A stretch of DNA of 64,000 nucleotides from an uncultured Latescibacterota bacterium (GTDB taxonomy: Bacteria > Latescibacterota > UBA2968 > UBA8231). Positions 27,701 to 35,890 of the stretch are shown in pieces (position 1 is the first letter of the stretch; every line of letters begins with the position of its first letter). Position numbers and translations under genes: made by a program. The notes beneath the pieces were generated by a model. It saw only the letters and a program-made list of their open reading frames with translations, searched no databases and was not told the origin of the DNA. The DNA is taken from the NCBI GenBank assembly GCA_958295495.1, contig OY282352.1:186001-250000 (forward strand), written 5' to 3'.

Positions 27701-28445
27701 CGAAGTCGTCCGCGTCCAAGCGGCCATCGCCCCCATCTTCTACGACCAAGCCCACTTCCGGCATGGCTTGGGGTGGGTTTATCTCGTTGATGGACAAGGC
27801 GTTGCCGCCGCCGTAGTGCAGGCGCAAACTCGCCGGATTGACGTCGCCGAGCGACACTCCGGCGGCCTCTAAGTCGGCACCCGATACCCTGTACATCCCC
27901 TCTTCCGAGACGAAGATCCGCAGCCAAGTCCCTTCCTGTAGCGCGGCCTTGCGCGCCGGCCGCCGCTTGGGAGGCAATCGCCAGTTCCTCGCTTGCTCGG
28001 GATTGACCAGCACCCCTCGGTAGAATGCTTCACCCCAAGGGTCGGCAACGCGGGAGCTGCCACTGCCGGTTACATACAGGTCAACGACGATGCGATCGTA
28101 CAGGGTCCGCGTCCCGTCCGCTTCGACGTGCGGAGCAAACGCCACCGGAACGACGCGCTGGCGCCGCGCAAAACCACTCGCGCCGAGAAAGACCGGCCCG
28201 GGCGTGGGCGCGTCGTCTTCAGCGGCGCGATCCGTCCGCGCCACGTGGGCTTCGACCAACTCCAAGCGAACCTGTCCGTCGCTTGGAACGCCGAGCAAGG
28301 CACCGCGCCCCTGCTCCAATTCTCGGCCTTCAGGGACCCAAACCAACCGCAGGCGCTGCGGCGTCTGCTCACTTACGCGCAATTCCGCCATGGCCGCACT
28401 CCCGCAAAAAAGCGCAAGCGCCCAAAAGCAGCATTTAAGTCTCAT
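24747..28445 (-). CDS. porU: PorU-like C25-family surface protein, catalytic Cys replaced by Ser
   Basis: The 1,232-residue protein has a signal peptide, beta-rich N-terminal domains, a gingipain-type C25 domain (~570-920) and a C-terminal FYPNP...SLVGRLIDQL...ANGAYIYRI sorting-like domain. PorU is the type IX sortase that removes cargo sorting domains and attaches cargo to lipopolysaccharide. The His motif ILTYLGHGS is intact. In the Cys motif (usually TASCxxGxFD) the sequence is TAASQVGVFDDP, with codon AGT (Ser) at 26043-26045 on the minus strand. One base change (AGT to TGT) would restore Cys. So it may be a catalytically altered or structural PorU. No Shine-Dalgarno is visible before ATG 28445. 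Confidence 0.78.
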   Translation of the reverse strand: MRLKCCFWALALFCGSAAMAELRVSEQTPQRLRLVWVPEGRELEQGRGALLGVPSDGQVRLELVEAHVARTDRAAEDDAPTPGPVFLGASGFARRQRVVPVAFAPHVEADGTRTLYDRIVVDLYVTGSGSSRVADPWGEAFYRGVLVNPEQARNWRLPPKRRPARKAALQEGTWLRIFVSEEGMYRVSGADLEAAGVSLGDVNPASLRLHYGGGNALSINEINPPQAMPEVGLVVEDGGDGRLDADDFVLFGAESVSRWEYARASRSFQYRHNLYTHENAYWLGFGGGGEGRRAEQRSGALAASDPQQPTSYRVRIHEEAEQFVLNQLVGIKSGYTWYWEDFRGNARNFPVVVRQAAPEPVAVRLGFIGVPEMRPRFEVRWNEESIGTVAFATKKRFASDTLWAAMGAQEGLNHLGLFHTNGNPSRFDWYEVEYSRGFVAERGELLFTYPLTGTTQFRLAGFADERPRIFEVSAGLAEVLDFAYDGRAGTVIFQDRPGDVPRQYAVGGPATWKRPVRIELDLPGSLTTGVGGADWVVMYHRDFRAAAERLAQWRAEDDRFGPPLRTAAIDVQDIYDEFSGGLLDPAAIRNFLAYAAEHWDPAPLFVALLGDGSYDYKNNSALSQGNWIPPFQDGDSTYDEWYTRVVGDDLFPDMAIGRLTVQTAAEADALIDKIIAYDRAPELGPWQSRLALVSDDLLNRDNPDRVESFFLFDSEYMARHILPETLDLIKLYTAQFPLEGREKPRARDEFIRLFNKGALILTYLGHGSFDRLAHESMFLLSRDLDKLKNGGRLPLFFTAASQVGVFDDPVRISMPEALLQKEDGGVIGMICATRVGYHSTNVQLANQFYQQMFHTGRKHVPIGLALAEAKQLLLPQYGPTGAKTFRNIQRYSLFGDPATRLAMPRFQVQIDVADSLHALGEVALAGQVLDSAGAPATAYEGQVWLQAFDSSEESELEGFTYQQTGAPIFRGRFLVAAGRFSAAFRVPKDITYGGKNGRISAYVWSDDSPAAFGAADGLVLAGTAAGVEADVEGPEISLRFEGAKGSTIPQQTVLLASIADPSGINITGETGHEIELAIDDELFTLTELYSAQGGDYRQGIIEFPLPELEAGQHEIRLKVWDNFNNSSRATMSVSVGDAAAGLANVLFYPNPMRDSGYFTYELEDDMRAVQIEVFSLVGRLIDQLDGQTHAGYNQVSWTPPTGLANGAYIYRIEAERESGAAVARRAVLQVAK

Positions 28446-28534
28446 AAATTATAGGTGGGATTGGTCATTATGGTCGTGGCGATTGGCGCTTTTAAGGTCA
28501 TTCTAAGCCCCCTTTTTGTCAAGGGCATCTCACC

Positions 28535-28563
28535 TTGACTTATCGGCTCAGCACCGCTATGTT
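28535..28563 (+). promoter_or_regulatory. Sigma-70-type promoter of rpmB
   Basis: TTGACT at 28535-28540, 17-bp spacer, TATGTT at 28558-28563. The start of rpmB is 27 bp downstream, with a GGGAG site between. Confidence 0.6.
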
Positions 28564-28590
28564 TTAGAGTTTCTTAACAGGGAGACACTC

Positions 28591-28818
28591 ATGGCCAGAC
28601 AATGCAGCCTGACCAACGTTAAGGGCCTAGTTGGCAACAACGTCAGCCATTCGCAGCGCAAAACCAAGCGCCTCCAACAGCCCAACCTCATCAAAAAGCG
28701 CATCTTCATTCCCGAAGAAAACCGTACTGTCACTCTACGCCTGACCGCCCGCGCCCTACGCACCTTAAACAAAAAAGGCGTCCATCAGTTCCTCAAGGAA
28801 AACGGGATCAAGGTCTGA
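28591..28818 (+). CDS. rpmB: Large-subunit ribosomal protein bL28
   Basis: The 75-residue protein is MARQCSLTNVKGLVGNNVSHS... with a basic middle and the ending TLRLTARALRTLNKKGV. This is the bL28 pattern. ATG 28591 follows GGGAG by 6 nt. The protein carries one Cys near the N-terminus but no paired zinc ribbon cysteines, so it is the zinc-independent form. It is transcribed away from the surface-protein cluster. Confidence 0.95.
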   Translation: MARQCSLTNVKGLVGNNVSHSQRKTKRLQQPNLIKKRIFIPEENRTVTLRLTARALRTLNKKGVHQFLKENGIKV

Positions 28819-28847
28819 GTGGGCGAAAGCCCGCGCTCTCCGCACAG

Positions 28848-29963
28848 ATGAACCAAGGCGACGACGCAGCTGATGCTATCCAAGAGCGAGTTCGCCAAGC
28901 CCTAGCCGAAAACGCGCCCTTAAAAATTTTTGCTGGCCGCACCAAGTCCTTTCTCGGACGCCGACACGATGGGATCCCACTCGACCTCTCCGGTCTGACC
29001 GGCGTCGTCAGCTACGAGCCAAACGAGTTGGTCCTAGTCGCTCGCCCAGGCACCAAGCTGAGCGAGATAGAAGCCCTGTGCCGCGGCGAAAACCAGTACT
29101 TCGCTTTCGAGCCGCCCGCTTGGGGCGCGGCCGCGACCATCGGCGGCACCGTGGCCTGCAACCTCTCGGGGCCGCGGCGCTTCAAGATGGGCGCACTGCG
29201 CGATCATTTGCTCGGCGCCGAGCTGATCGACGGCTGCGGTGAGCGAATTCGCACCGGCGGCAAAGTCGTCAAAAACGTCACGGGCTACGATCTGTCCAAG
29301 GTACTGGCCGGCTCCTTTGGGACGCTGGGGGTGCTTACCGAAGTCTGCTTCAAGATCTGGCCGCGCCCCGAAACCCAAGCAACTCTATTCATTCACGGGC
29401 TGACGCCCGCAGTAGCGTTGGAGCGAATTCTCGACTGGGCGGCGCGGCCTCTCCAGATTACGGGCCTAGTCTGCAACGCCGACCAATTAGCCGCCCGCTT
29501 TGAAGGCCCGGCACCAGCAGTGTGGGCGCAGCTAGCAACGCTGCGCGAAGGAGAGTCAGCAGAGTCGGAGGTCGTGGAAGAGGCCGAATCGCACGCCTTT
29601 TGGCGGCGCTGGCGCGAGCTCGAATGGCTGACCCCGGCCACAGGCCAACAGCGCTGGCGCTTTTCCGGGCCGCCGACCAAGATGGCGCAGCTCATACAAG
29701 CACTAGAGGCCGAGGGGCTGAGCCGCTGGGGACTGGACTGGGCCGGCGGCTTGCTATGGGCACTGTTGCCAGTCGCCGCCCAAGCCTCGCGCTTGCACCG
29801 CACCGCAGCGCGCCACCAAGCCCTTGGCTGGCGCTTTGCAGCCGACGATTACAACGAAGACGCTTTTACTCCACTCAGCACCGGGGCGACGCGCATGAAC
29901 CAGATGCTCAAGCGCGCGCTCGATCCACAAGGCATTTTTAACCGAGGTAAGCTGTTCGCCTAA
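28848..29963 (+). CDS. glcE: Glycolate oxidase GlcE-like FAD-binding subunit
   Basis: The 371-residue protein has a PCMH-type FAD-binding domain: GRTKSFLGRR, IGGTVACNLSGPRR, and GKVVKNVTGYDLSKVLAGSFGTLGVLTEV. This is the GlcE signature. GlcE works with GlcD and the iron-sulfur GlcF to oxidise glycolate to glyoxylate. Neither partner is in the window, so they lie elsewhere or the protein acts alone. It ends convergently with the dehydratase gene, overlapping by 4 bp. No clear ribosome binding site. Confidence 0.85.
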   Translation: MNQGDDAADAIQERVRQALAENAPLKIFAGRTKSFLGRRHDGIPLDLSGLTGVVSYEPNELVLVARPGTKLSEIEALCRGENQYFAFEPPAWGAAATIGGTVACNLSGPRRFKMGALRDHLLGAELIDGCGERIRTGGKVVKNVTGYDLSKVLAGSFGTLGVLTEVCFKIWPRPETQATLFIHGLTPAVALERILDWAARPLQITGLVCNADQLAARFEGPAPAVWAQLATLREGESAESEVVEEAESHAFWRRWRELEWLTPATGQQRWRFSGPPTKMAQLIQALEAEGLSRWGLDWAGGLLWALLPVAAQASRLHRTAARHQALGWRFAADDYNEDAFTPLSTGATRMNQMLKRALDPQGIFNRGKLFA

Positions 29964-31144
29964 TATAGCTCGCCTGGACGATAGTCCGGCGGCGGCATTT
30001 CCCGCTCGCTGAGCCACACTGCCCGCCCAACGCGCGCTTGGACATATTGATAGTCATAGCTCGTGTCCGGCGCAGCGATGTTGCCCTGCGATGGGTATTG
30101 GGCAATCGCCTCCTCGACGAGATCTACGCCCAGCCCGGGCGCATCCGGCACCGCAATATGGCTATCGATGACCTCGGGCTGGCCGGTCATCACTTCGTAG
30201 CGCTGCGGCACATCGTCGGCTAGGTGCTCCAAGATCAGGAAGTTGGGCAGCGTGGCCATTAGGTGTACGGCCGCCATTTCGGCCACCGGCCCCAACGAGC
30301 CATCGTGCGGGGCCACCGTGCAGTAATGGGCCTCGGCCATAGCGGCGATTTTCTTCATCTGCCCCAAGCCTCCAGCGCGGCCCGTATCCGGCTGCACCAC
30401 ATCGATGATTTCGCGCTCAATCAGCTCCTTTACTCCCCAAATGGTGGCGTGGCGCTCGCCCGCGGCAATGGGAATTTCTACTGCGTCGGCAACCCGAGCG
30501 AGGGCGTCGATGTTTTCAGGGGCTACTGGGTCTTCGTAAAACAGCAGGTCGTAGTCTTCGAGCGCGTGGCCCAAGGCAATGGCGTCGCGCGTCGTCAGCC
30601 AAGGCGGCCCGTGGACATCGACCATGAGATCCACCTCGTCGCCAACCTCCTTGCGAATGGCCGCGACCGTTTCGACGCAGTTTTTAATCCCCCCGGTCTT
30701 TATCGCCGTATAGCCTTGATCAACCAAGGTGCGCGCCCGCTCTTTCTCGTGTGCATGGGCATAAACTCGCACCCGGTCGCGCATCTTGCCGCCCAAGAGG
30801 TTCCACACCGGCTGCCCGAGGGCCTTGCCCTTGAGGTCCCACAAGGCCATCTCAATGCCGGTCATGGCACCAGAGCCGACGATACCGGTCATGCCGTGGC
30901 CCATCATCGCCACCTGCATCTTGCTCCACAGCCGCTCAATGTGGAAGGGGTCTTCACCGATCATCAAAGGCGTCAGGTCGCGGATGGCCGTTTCGACCAC
31001 GCGCGGCCAGCCCGAGGCCTCGCCCACGCCGTAGATGCCGGCGTCGGTCTCGACCTTGACAAAGAGCCAGTTGCGCGCCGACCAACCGCTCGCCTGCGGA
31101 GGCGCACACTGCATTAAATAGGTCTTGATGTGGGTAATTTTCAT
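29960..31144 (-). CDS. Enolase-superfamily (mandelate racemase/DgoD-like) sugar-acid dehydratase
   Basis: The 394-residue protein starts at 31144 after GGGAG. It has an N-terminal capping domain and a TIM barrel with the metal ligands of the superfamily: LMVDVHGP, FYEDPVAPENI and AAGERHATIWG. Later APHDGSLGPVAEMA supplies the catalytic His, as in D-galactonate-dehydratase-like enzymes. The exact substrate cannot be read, but a six-carbon sugar acid is likely. It stands alone on the minus strand. Confidence 0.85.
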   Translation of the reverse strand: MKITHIKTYLMQCAPPQASGWSARNWLFVKVETDAGIYGVGEASGWPRVVETAIRDLTPLMIGEDPFHIERLWSKMQVAMMGHGMTGIVGSGAMTGIEMALWDLKGKALGQPVWNLLGGKMRDRVRVYAHAHEKERARTLVDQGYTAIKTGGIKNCVETVAAIRKEVGDEVDLMVDVHGPPWLTTRDAIALGHALEDYDLLFYEDPVAPENIDALARVADAVEIPIAAGERHATIWGVKELIEREIIDVVQPDTGRAGGLGQMKKIAAMAEAHYCTVAPHDGSLGPVAEMAAVHLMATLPNFLILEHLADDVPQRYEVMTGQPEVIDSHIAVPDAPGLGVDLVEEAIAQYPSQGNIAAPDTSYDYQYVQARVGRAVWLSEREMPPPDYRPGELY

Positions 31145-31226
31145 AGCGGTCTCCCGGTGTTGCGATGGAGCGACAAGTATAAGCCATAGAGCAAAATCAA
31201 TCCATTGCCGGCACCTCGTGTGCAGA

Positions 31227-31255
31227 TTGACAGGCATATTTTCAATACTTAGCTT
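31227..31255 (+). promoter_or_regulatory. Possible promoter of the polyprenyl synthase operon
   Basis: A perfect TTGACA (31227-31232) is followed after 17 bp by TAGCTT (31250-31255) in a locally A/T-rich stretch. The -10 match is weak; TAAATT at 31257 is an alternative. The region lies between the divergent dehydratase and the polyprenyl synthase gene. Confidence 0.45.
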
Positions 31256-31305
31256 CTAAATTTTCTATTTATTTGGCGATTTAATTCTGAACAGATGCCT
31301 TTCTC

Positions 31306-32274
31306 ATGGATCCCTGCATAGGTCTAATCGATCAAGAACTGGCCCTGTTTGAAAAGCGGCTCAACGCCGAGCTCAATGCCGATGTTGAGCTGGTCCACGT
31401 CATTGCCCGCTACATGGCCACGCTCAAGGGTAAGCGCCTCCGGCCGGCCCTCATCTTGCTCGTGGCCAAAGCGGCCGGGAATTGGAACGAACAGCTAATC
31501 GACGCGGCCGTGGCCGTCGAGATGATTCACGCCGCGACCATGGCGCACGACGACGTAGTGGACTCCGCGACCGTGCGTCGGGGCCGAGAGACGGTCAACG
31601 AGCACTGGACCGGGCAGATCGCCGTGCTCATGGGCGACTTTCTCCTCGCGCGTGCATTGCGCCTACTGATCGGGGTCGGCAATCTGCAGGTCCTGAGCGT
31701 AGTCGCACACGCCACCGAGCGGCTGAGCATGGGCGAAATATTTGAAATCCAGATCGGTACGCAGTGCGATACGCGCGAAGATTCGTATTTTGCCATGGTC
31801 AGCGACAAGACGGCTTCTCTGATCTCGGCTGCAGCGCGGATTGGCGCGATTCTCTCCGGCGCATCGGACGAGATCGTGCGATCCATGGGGCGCTACGGAG
31901 AGTCGCTCGGCCGCGCCTTTCAAGTCGCCGACGACATTCTCGACCTCACCAGCGATCAGGCGACCATGGGCAAGCCCGTCGGACACGACCTGCGCGAAGG
32001 CAAGATCACCTTGCCATTGATACGCGCCTTACAGCAAGCCCCCTCGGGAGAGCGGGCCGAGATGGAAGCCCTTTTGGCCCGGCTGGACAAAGACGAAGCC
32101 GAATGGGGGCAGATCGTGGCATTTGTCGACGAGCACCAAGGAGTCGCCGCTGCCGCCGAGACCGCGCACAAGTACGCCGCCCACGCTCAGGAATGCCTAA
32201 AGGTACTAGCCCCTTCCCCGGCCCGCGCTGCACTAGAACGAGCCGTGCAACTCGTCGTCGAACGCAACAATTGA
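31306..32274 (+). CDS. ispB: Long-chain polyprenyl diphosphate synthase
   Basis: The 322-residue protein has both aspartate-rich motifs: MAHDDVVDSATVRRG (first, chain-length side) and FQVADDILDLTSD (second). GKRLRPALILL and the GDFLLARAL segment are also conserved. It elongates FPP with IPP to make the quinone side chain. Absence of bulky residues just before the first motif fits a long product, but the chain length is not determinable here. It is followed by apbE and secDF. Confidence 0.88.
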   Translation: MDPCIGLIDQELALFEKRLNAELNADVELVHVIARYMATLKGKRLRPALILLVAKAAGNWNEQLIDAAVAVEMIHAATMAHDDVVDSATVRRGRETVNEHWTGQIAVLMGDFLLARALRLLIGVGNLQVLSVVAHATERLSMGEIFEIQIGTQCDTREDSYFAMVSDKTASLISAAARIGAILSGASDEIVRSMGRYGESLGRAFQVADDILDLTSDQATMGKPVGHDLREGKITLPLIRALQQAPSGERAEMEALLARLDKDEAEWGQIVAFVDEHQGVAAAAETAHKYAAHAQECLKVLAPSPARAALERAVQLVVERNN

Positions 32275-32286
32275 CGCGACCAGCTC

Positions 32287-33324
32287 ATGCTCAAGCGCAG
32301 TCTGCTGGCCGTAGGCGGTTTGGCCGTGGTCCTGTACTTTCTGCCATCGCCCCGGCCCGCCGCACCAGTGCGCGCAGATCGCCTCTTGTTGGGAACCCTC
32401 GTCACGGTCAAGCTCTACGGAGACGAAGCAGTGGTTCGCCTGCACCTAGAGGCGGCGTTCGCGGAGATCGACCGCGTCGATTCGTCGATGAGCCACTATC
32501 GCGCAGACGGCGCACTGCGGCGACTGGAGCAGCAGGCGCGGCTCGCTCCAACGCCCGGCCCGGCCGGGCTGCTTGCGGTCTTGGCGCGCAGCCAGCATTT
32601 CGCCGCGTTGACCGATGGAGCTTTTGACTGCACGGTGGGGACGTTGACGAGTCTGTGGAACTTCCCCGACGCGGTAGCACCGCCTGCTCCAGCGCAGATT
32701 GATTCGGCGTTGGCACTGGTGGGCTACGAAGGGTTGGAAGTGGCGGCCCAGTCGTTTCGGATCAACAGGCCGGGGCTGCGGTTGGATCTGGGGGCCGCGG
32801 CCAAAGGCTACGCGGTTGACCAAGCCGTGGCGGCGATGCAGGAGTTGGAAGTGGCGGCTGGGGTGATCGAGGCCGGAGGTGACATTCGCTATTGGGGCGA
32901 AAAGCCAGACGGTCGGCCTTGGCTCTTTGGGGTTCAGCACCCGCGCGCGCCAGAGCAATACATAGCAATAGAGGACCTCGGGCTCGCGGCGATTGCGACC
33001 TCCGGCGACTACGAGCAGTACTTTGATTGGGAAGGCGAGCGCTATCACCACTTGCTCAACCCCAAGACCGGCTATCCAGCGCGGATGTGCATAAGCGCCA
33101 CCGTGTGGGCCGCGACTGCTCTGGACGCCGATATTCTGTCGACCGCGGTTTTCGTCCTAGGGCCTGACCAAGGGCTCGCGCTCGTCGAGGGCCTACCAGC
33201 CGTCGAGGGCTTCATTTTTTTTGAGCAAGACGGGCAGCTCATGCACCGGGCCTCAACCGGGATGCGCGGCCGCTTTCGCTTTTGCAATAGCAGCAAACTT
33301 TCGCCGGGCTGCGCCCGGCACTAG
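32287..33324 (+). CDS. apbE: FAD:protein FMN transferase
   Basis: ApbE transfers FMN from FAD to a Thr of respiratory flavoproteins such as NqrB/NqrC or RnfG. The 345-residue protein has an N-terminal membrane/signal helix (LAVGGLAVVLYFLP), then LGTLVTVKLYG, MSHYRADGALRRL, DLGAAAKGYAVDQA, EAGGDIRYWG and the Mg/FAD-binding ATSGDYEQYF. H-x-LNPKTGYPA is also present. It begins 12 nt after the polyprenyl synthase gene. Confidence 0.92.
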   Translation: MLKRSLLAVGGLAVVLYFLPSPRPAAPVRADRLLLGTLVTVKLYGDEAVVRLHLEAAFAEIDRVDSSMSHYRADGALRRLEQQARLAPTPGPAGLLAVLARSQHFAALTDGAFDCTVGTLTSLWNFPDAVAPPAPAQIDSALALVGYEGLEVAAQSFRINRPGLRLDLGAAAKGYAVDQAVAAMQELEVAAGVIEAGGDIRYWGEKPDGRPWLFGVQHPRAPEQYIAIEDLGLAAIATSGDYEQYFDWEGERYHHLLNPKTGYPARMCISATVWAATALDADILSTAVFVLGPDQGLALVEGLPAVEGFIFFEQDGQLMHRASTGMRGRFRFCNSSKLSPGCARH

Positions 33325-33342
33325 CGGAGTAAAGACACATTT

Positions 33343-35862
33343 ATGAAACGCAACCGGAAACTCGTGCTGATCGCGGCACTGATCGCCGCCGCAGTGTACT
33401 ATCTGCTGCCGAGCGTGGAATTTTACCGCATGACGGACGACGAGCGAGAGGCACTGGGGGAGAAGGCTCCCGGGCAGCTCGGCGATCTGAAAAAGCGCTC
33501 GCTCAACTTGGGCCTAGACTTGCAGGGCGGCATCCACCTCGTCCTAGAGGTCAAGACCGAGGGGATGGAGCAGCAGGAAGCCCAAGATGCGGTCGCCCAA
33601 GCACAGGAAGTCATTCGCAACCGCGTCGATCAGTTTGGGGTGGCCGAGCCGACTATCCAGCGCCAAGGAGACAACCGAATCATCATCGAGTTGCCCGGCG
33701 TACAGGACGTGCAGCGCGCCAAAGATCTAGTAGGCCAGACCGCGCTCCTCGAATTCCAACTCCTCGAACCCACTGAGGACCGCACGCGCCTGATCCAGCG
33801 CATCGACCAAGTGCTAGCTCCGCGAGAAGAAAGTGAAGAGGAAGAAGATCTCCTCCTTTCCTCCACAGCAGAAAGCGCCCCCCTCTCCTCCATGCTCAGC
33901 ACCACCGGCGAAAACCTCGCGGTCTCGGGCCGCGACTTGCAGCGCGTCAAGAACTTGATCAACACTCCAGAGGCCCAAGAGCTCACCCCCGCAGACGTGG
34001 AATTTCTCTTTTCGAGCAAGCCCGCCGGGGCCGAGGGCAATGAGTTTTACTTTCTCTACTTGGTGCGCAAGAAGCCGGAGATGACCGGGCACATGATTCA
34101 GGACGCCTTTGTCTCCATCGGCCAAGTAGTAGAGTACATGGGCCAGCCCATCGTCAATTTCTCGACCACCGACGAAGGGGTGCGGCTCTTCAGCCGCATC
34201 ACCGGCTCGCACGTCGGCGAGCGCATGGCCATCGTCCTCGACGAATCGGTGTACTCGGCCCCGGTCATCCAAAATAAAATCAGCGAGGGTCGAGGCATCA
34301 TCACCGGCAGCGGCACCCAAGAAGAGGCCAAAGACCTCGCCATTGTACTGCGGGCCGGTGCGCTACCGGCCGAGGTCGAGATCATCGAAGACCGCACGGT
34401 CGGCCCCTCGCTTGGGCGCGATTCGATCGAGCAAGGCAAGACCGCAGCAATCTACAGCATGGTGCTGATAGCGATCTTCATGATCCTCTACTACCGAACA
34501 GCCGGGCTGATCGCCGACTTCGCCCTCCTGCTCAACATGCTCTTCATCATGGCGGTACTGGCCGGTTTTCACGCCACCCTGACCTTGCCCGGCATTGCCG
34601 GCATCATCCTGACCATCGGCATGGCCGTTGACGCCAACGTGCTGATCTTCGAGCGCATCCGCGAAGAGTTGCGCTCGGGCAAGACCATCCGCGCGGCCAT
34701 AGATTCCGGCTATAGCAACGCACTCTCGGCCATCATCGACGCCAATGTGACCACGTTCCTAGTTGGCATCGTGCTCTATCAGTTCGGCACCGGGCCGATC
34801 CGCGGTTTTGCCTTGACCTTGTGCATCGGCATCATCTCCAGCCTCTTTACGGCCTTCTTTGTGACCCGCACAATTTTCGACCTGCTTACCCGGAAATCGC
34901 AGCAATCAACCTTGAGCATCGGGCCCGTTGCGCTCTTCGCCAACCTGAATATCCGCTTCCTCTCGTTGCGCAACATTGGTTTCGGCGCTTCGGCGGCCGG
35001 GCTGCTCCTCGGCGGCGTCTCCATTTTGGGCATCAATGGCATCCGGCCGGGCATCGACTTCGCCGGCGGGACCTTGCTGGAGTTACACTTCGATCCAGCC
35101 GTCCAGGTCGAAGATATCCGCGGTCAACTCGACCGCGTTCCCGTGGGCGATGCCGAGATCGACCTGAGCAAGAGTGAAATCAAGCAGTTCGGGTCGGAAA
35201 ACGACATCCTCATCCGCGTCCCCGAGAGCGGGAAAGGCACCGAGGTGGCCGATGGCATTATGGGGGTTCTCAAGTCTGGATTTGCCGACAACATCGCGGA
35301 GATGGAATGGATTCGGCGTCAAGAAAAGGTCGGCCCCAAAATCGGCAGCGAACTGAGCAGCGCGGCCGTGCGCGCGGTGCTCTTTGCACTAGGGGCGATT
35401 CTGCTCTACATGGCTTGGCGCTTCCACCGCTTCCTCTACGGCATCGCCGCGGTCGTCGCACTCTTCCACGACGTGCTCATCACCCTCGGGCTGCTCTCGC
35501 TCTTCGACATTGAGATTACCCTCGCGGTCGTCGCCGCTCTGCTGGCCATTGTTGGCTACTCGCTCAACGACACAATCGTGGTCTTCGACCGCATCCGCGA
35601 AAACCTGCACACCGCCCGCCGACAGGGTTTTGACGGCACGGTAAATCAGAGTATCAACGAGTGTCTGAGCCGCACGCTAATCACCTCGGCGACGACCCTC
35701 TTGGCAGTGCTGGTGCTGATGATCTTTGGCGGCGAGGTCAACCGCGACTTCACTATCACCTTGATGATTGGCGTCGTGGTCGGGACCTATTCGTCTATAT
35801 TCGTCGCCAGCCCGGTGCTCTACCTAGGCCAACAGCGGGCCGCTGCCAAAGGGACCAACTAA
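33343..35862 (+). CDS. secDF: Fused SecD-SecF protein-export subunit
   Basis: SecDF uses the proton gradient to pull preproteins through SecYEG. The 839-residue protein fuses SecD and SecF. The SecD half has LGLDLQGGIHLVLE, the P1 fold with a Glu/Ser-rich insert near residue 165-195, IITGSG..., LRAGALPAEVEIIEDRTVGPSLG and GMAVDANVLIFERIREEL. The SecF half starts near residue 530, with NGIRPGIDFAGGTLLEL and YSLNDTIVVFDRIREN. Twelve membrane helices are expected. No yajC is nearby. Confidence 0.95.
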   Translation: MKRNRKLVLIAALIAAAVYYLLPSVEFYRMTDDEREALGEKAPGQLGDLKKRSLNLGLDLQGGIHLVLEVKTEGMEQQEAQDAVAQAQEVIRNRVDQFGVAEPTIQRQGDNRIIIELPGVQDVQRAKDLVGQTALLEFQLLEPTEDRTRLIQRIDQVLAPREESEEEEDLLLSSTAESAPLSSMLSTTGENLAVSGRDLQRVKNLINTPEAQELTPADVEFLFSSKPAGAEGNEFYFLYLVRKKPEMTGHMIQDAFVSIGQVVEYMGQPIVNFSTTDEGVRLFSRITGSHVGERMAIVLDESVYSAPVIQNKISEGRGIITGSGTQEEAKDLAIVLRAGALPAEVEIIEDRTVGPSLGRDSIEQGKTAAIYSMVLIAIFMILYYRTAGLIADFALLLNMLFIMAVLAGFHATLTLPGIAGIILTIGMAVDANVLIFERIREELRSGKTIRAAIDSGYSNALSAIIDANVTTFLVGIVLYQFGTGPIRGFALTLCIGIISSLFTAFFVTRTIFDLLTRKSQQSTLSIGPVALFANLNIRFLSLRNIGFGASAAGLLLGGVSILGINGIRPGIDFAGGTLLELHFDPAVQVEDIRGQLDRVPVGDAEIDLSKSEIKQFGSENDILIRVPESGKGTEVADGIMGVLKSGFADNIAEMEWIRRQEKVGPKIGSELSSAAVRAVLFALGAILLYMAWRFHRFLYGIAAVVALFHDVLITLGLLSLFDIEITLAVVAALLAIVGYSLNDTIVVFDRIRENLHTARRQGFDGTVNQSINECLSRTLITSATTLLAVLVLMIFGGEVNRDFTITLMIGVVVGTYSSIFVASPVLYLGQQRAAAKGTN

Positions 35863-35890
35863 AGCGAGCGGGGCGGGGCCGCCTCTCGCC

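Noticed and set aside
28448..28453. TATAAT on the minus strand before the porU-like gene
   Set aside because: Only 2 nt from the start codon; transcription would begin inside the gene and there is no matching -35.
30263..31117. 284-residue plus-strand ORF
   Set aside because: Antisense to the enolase-superfamily gene, which has intact catalytic motifs.
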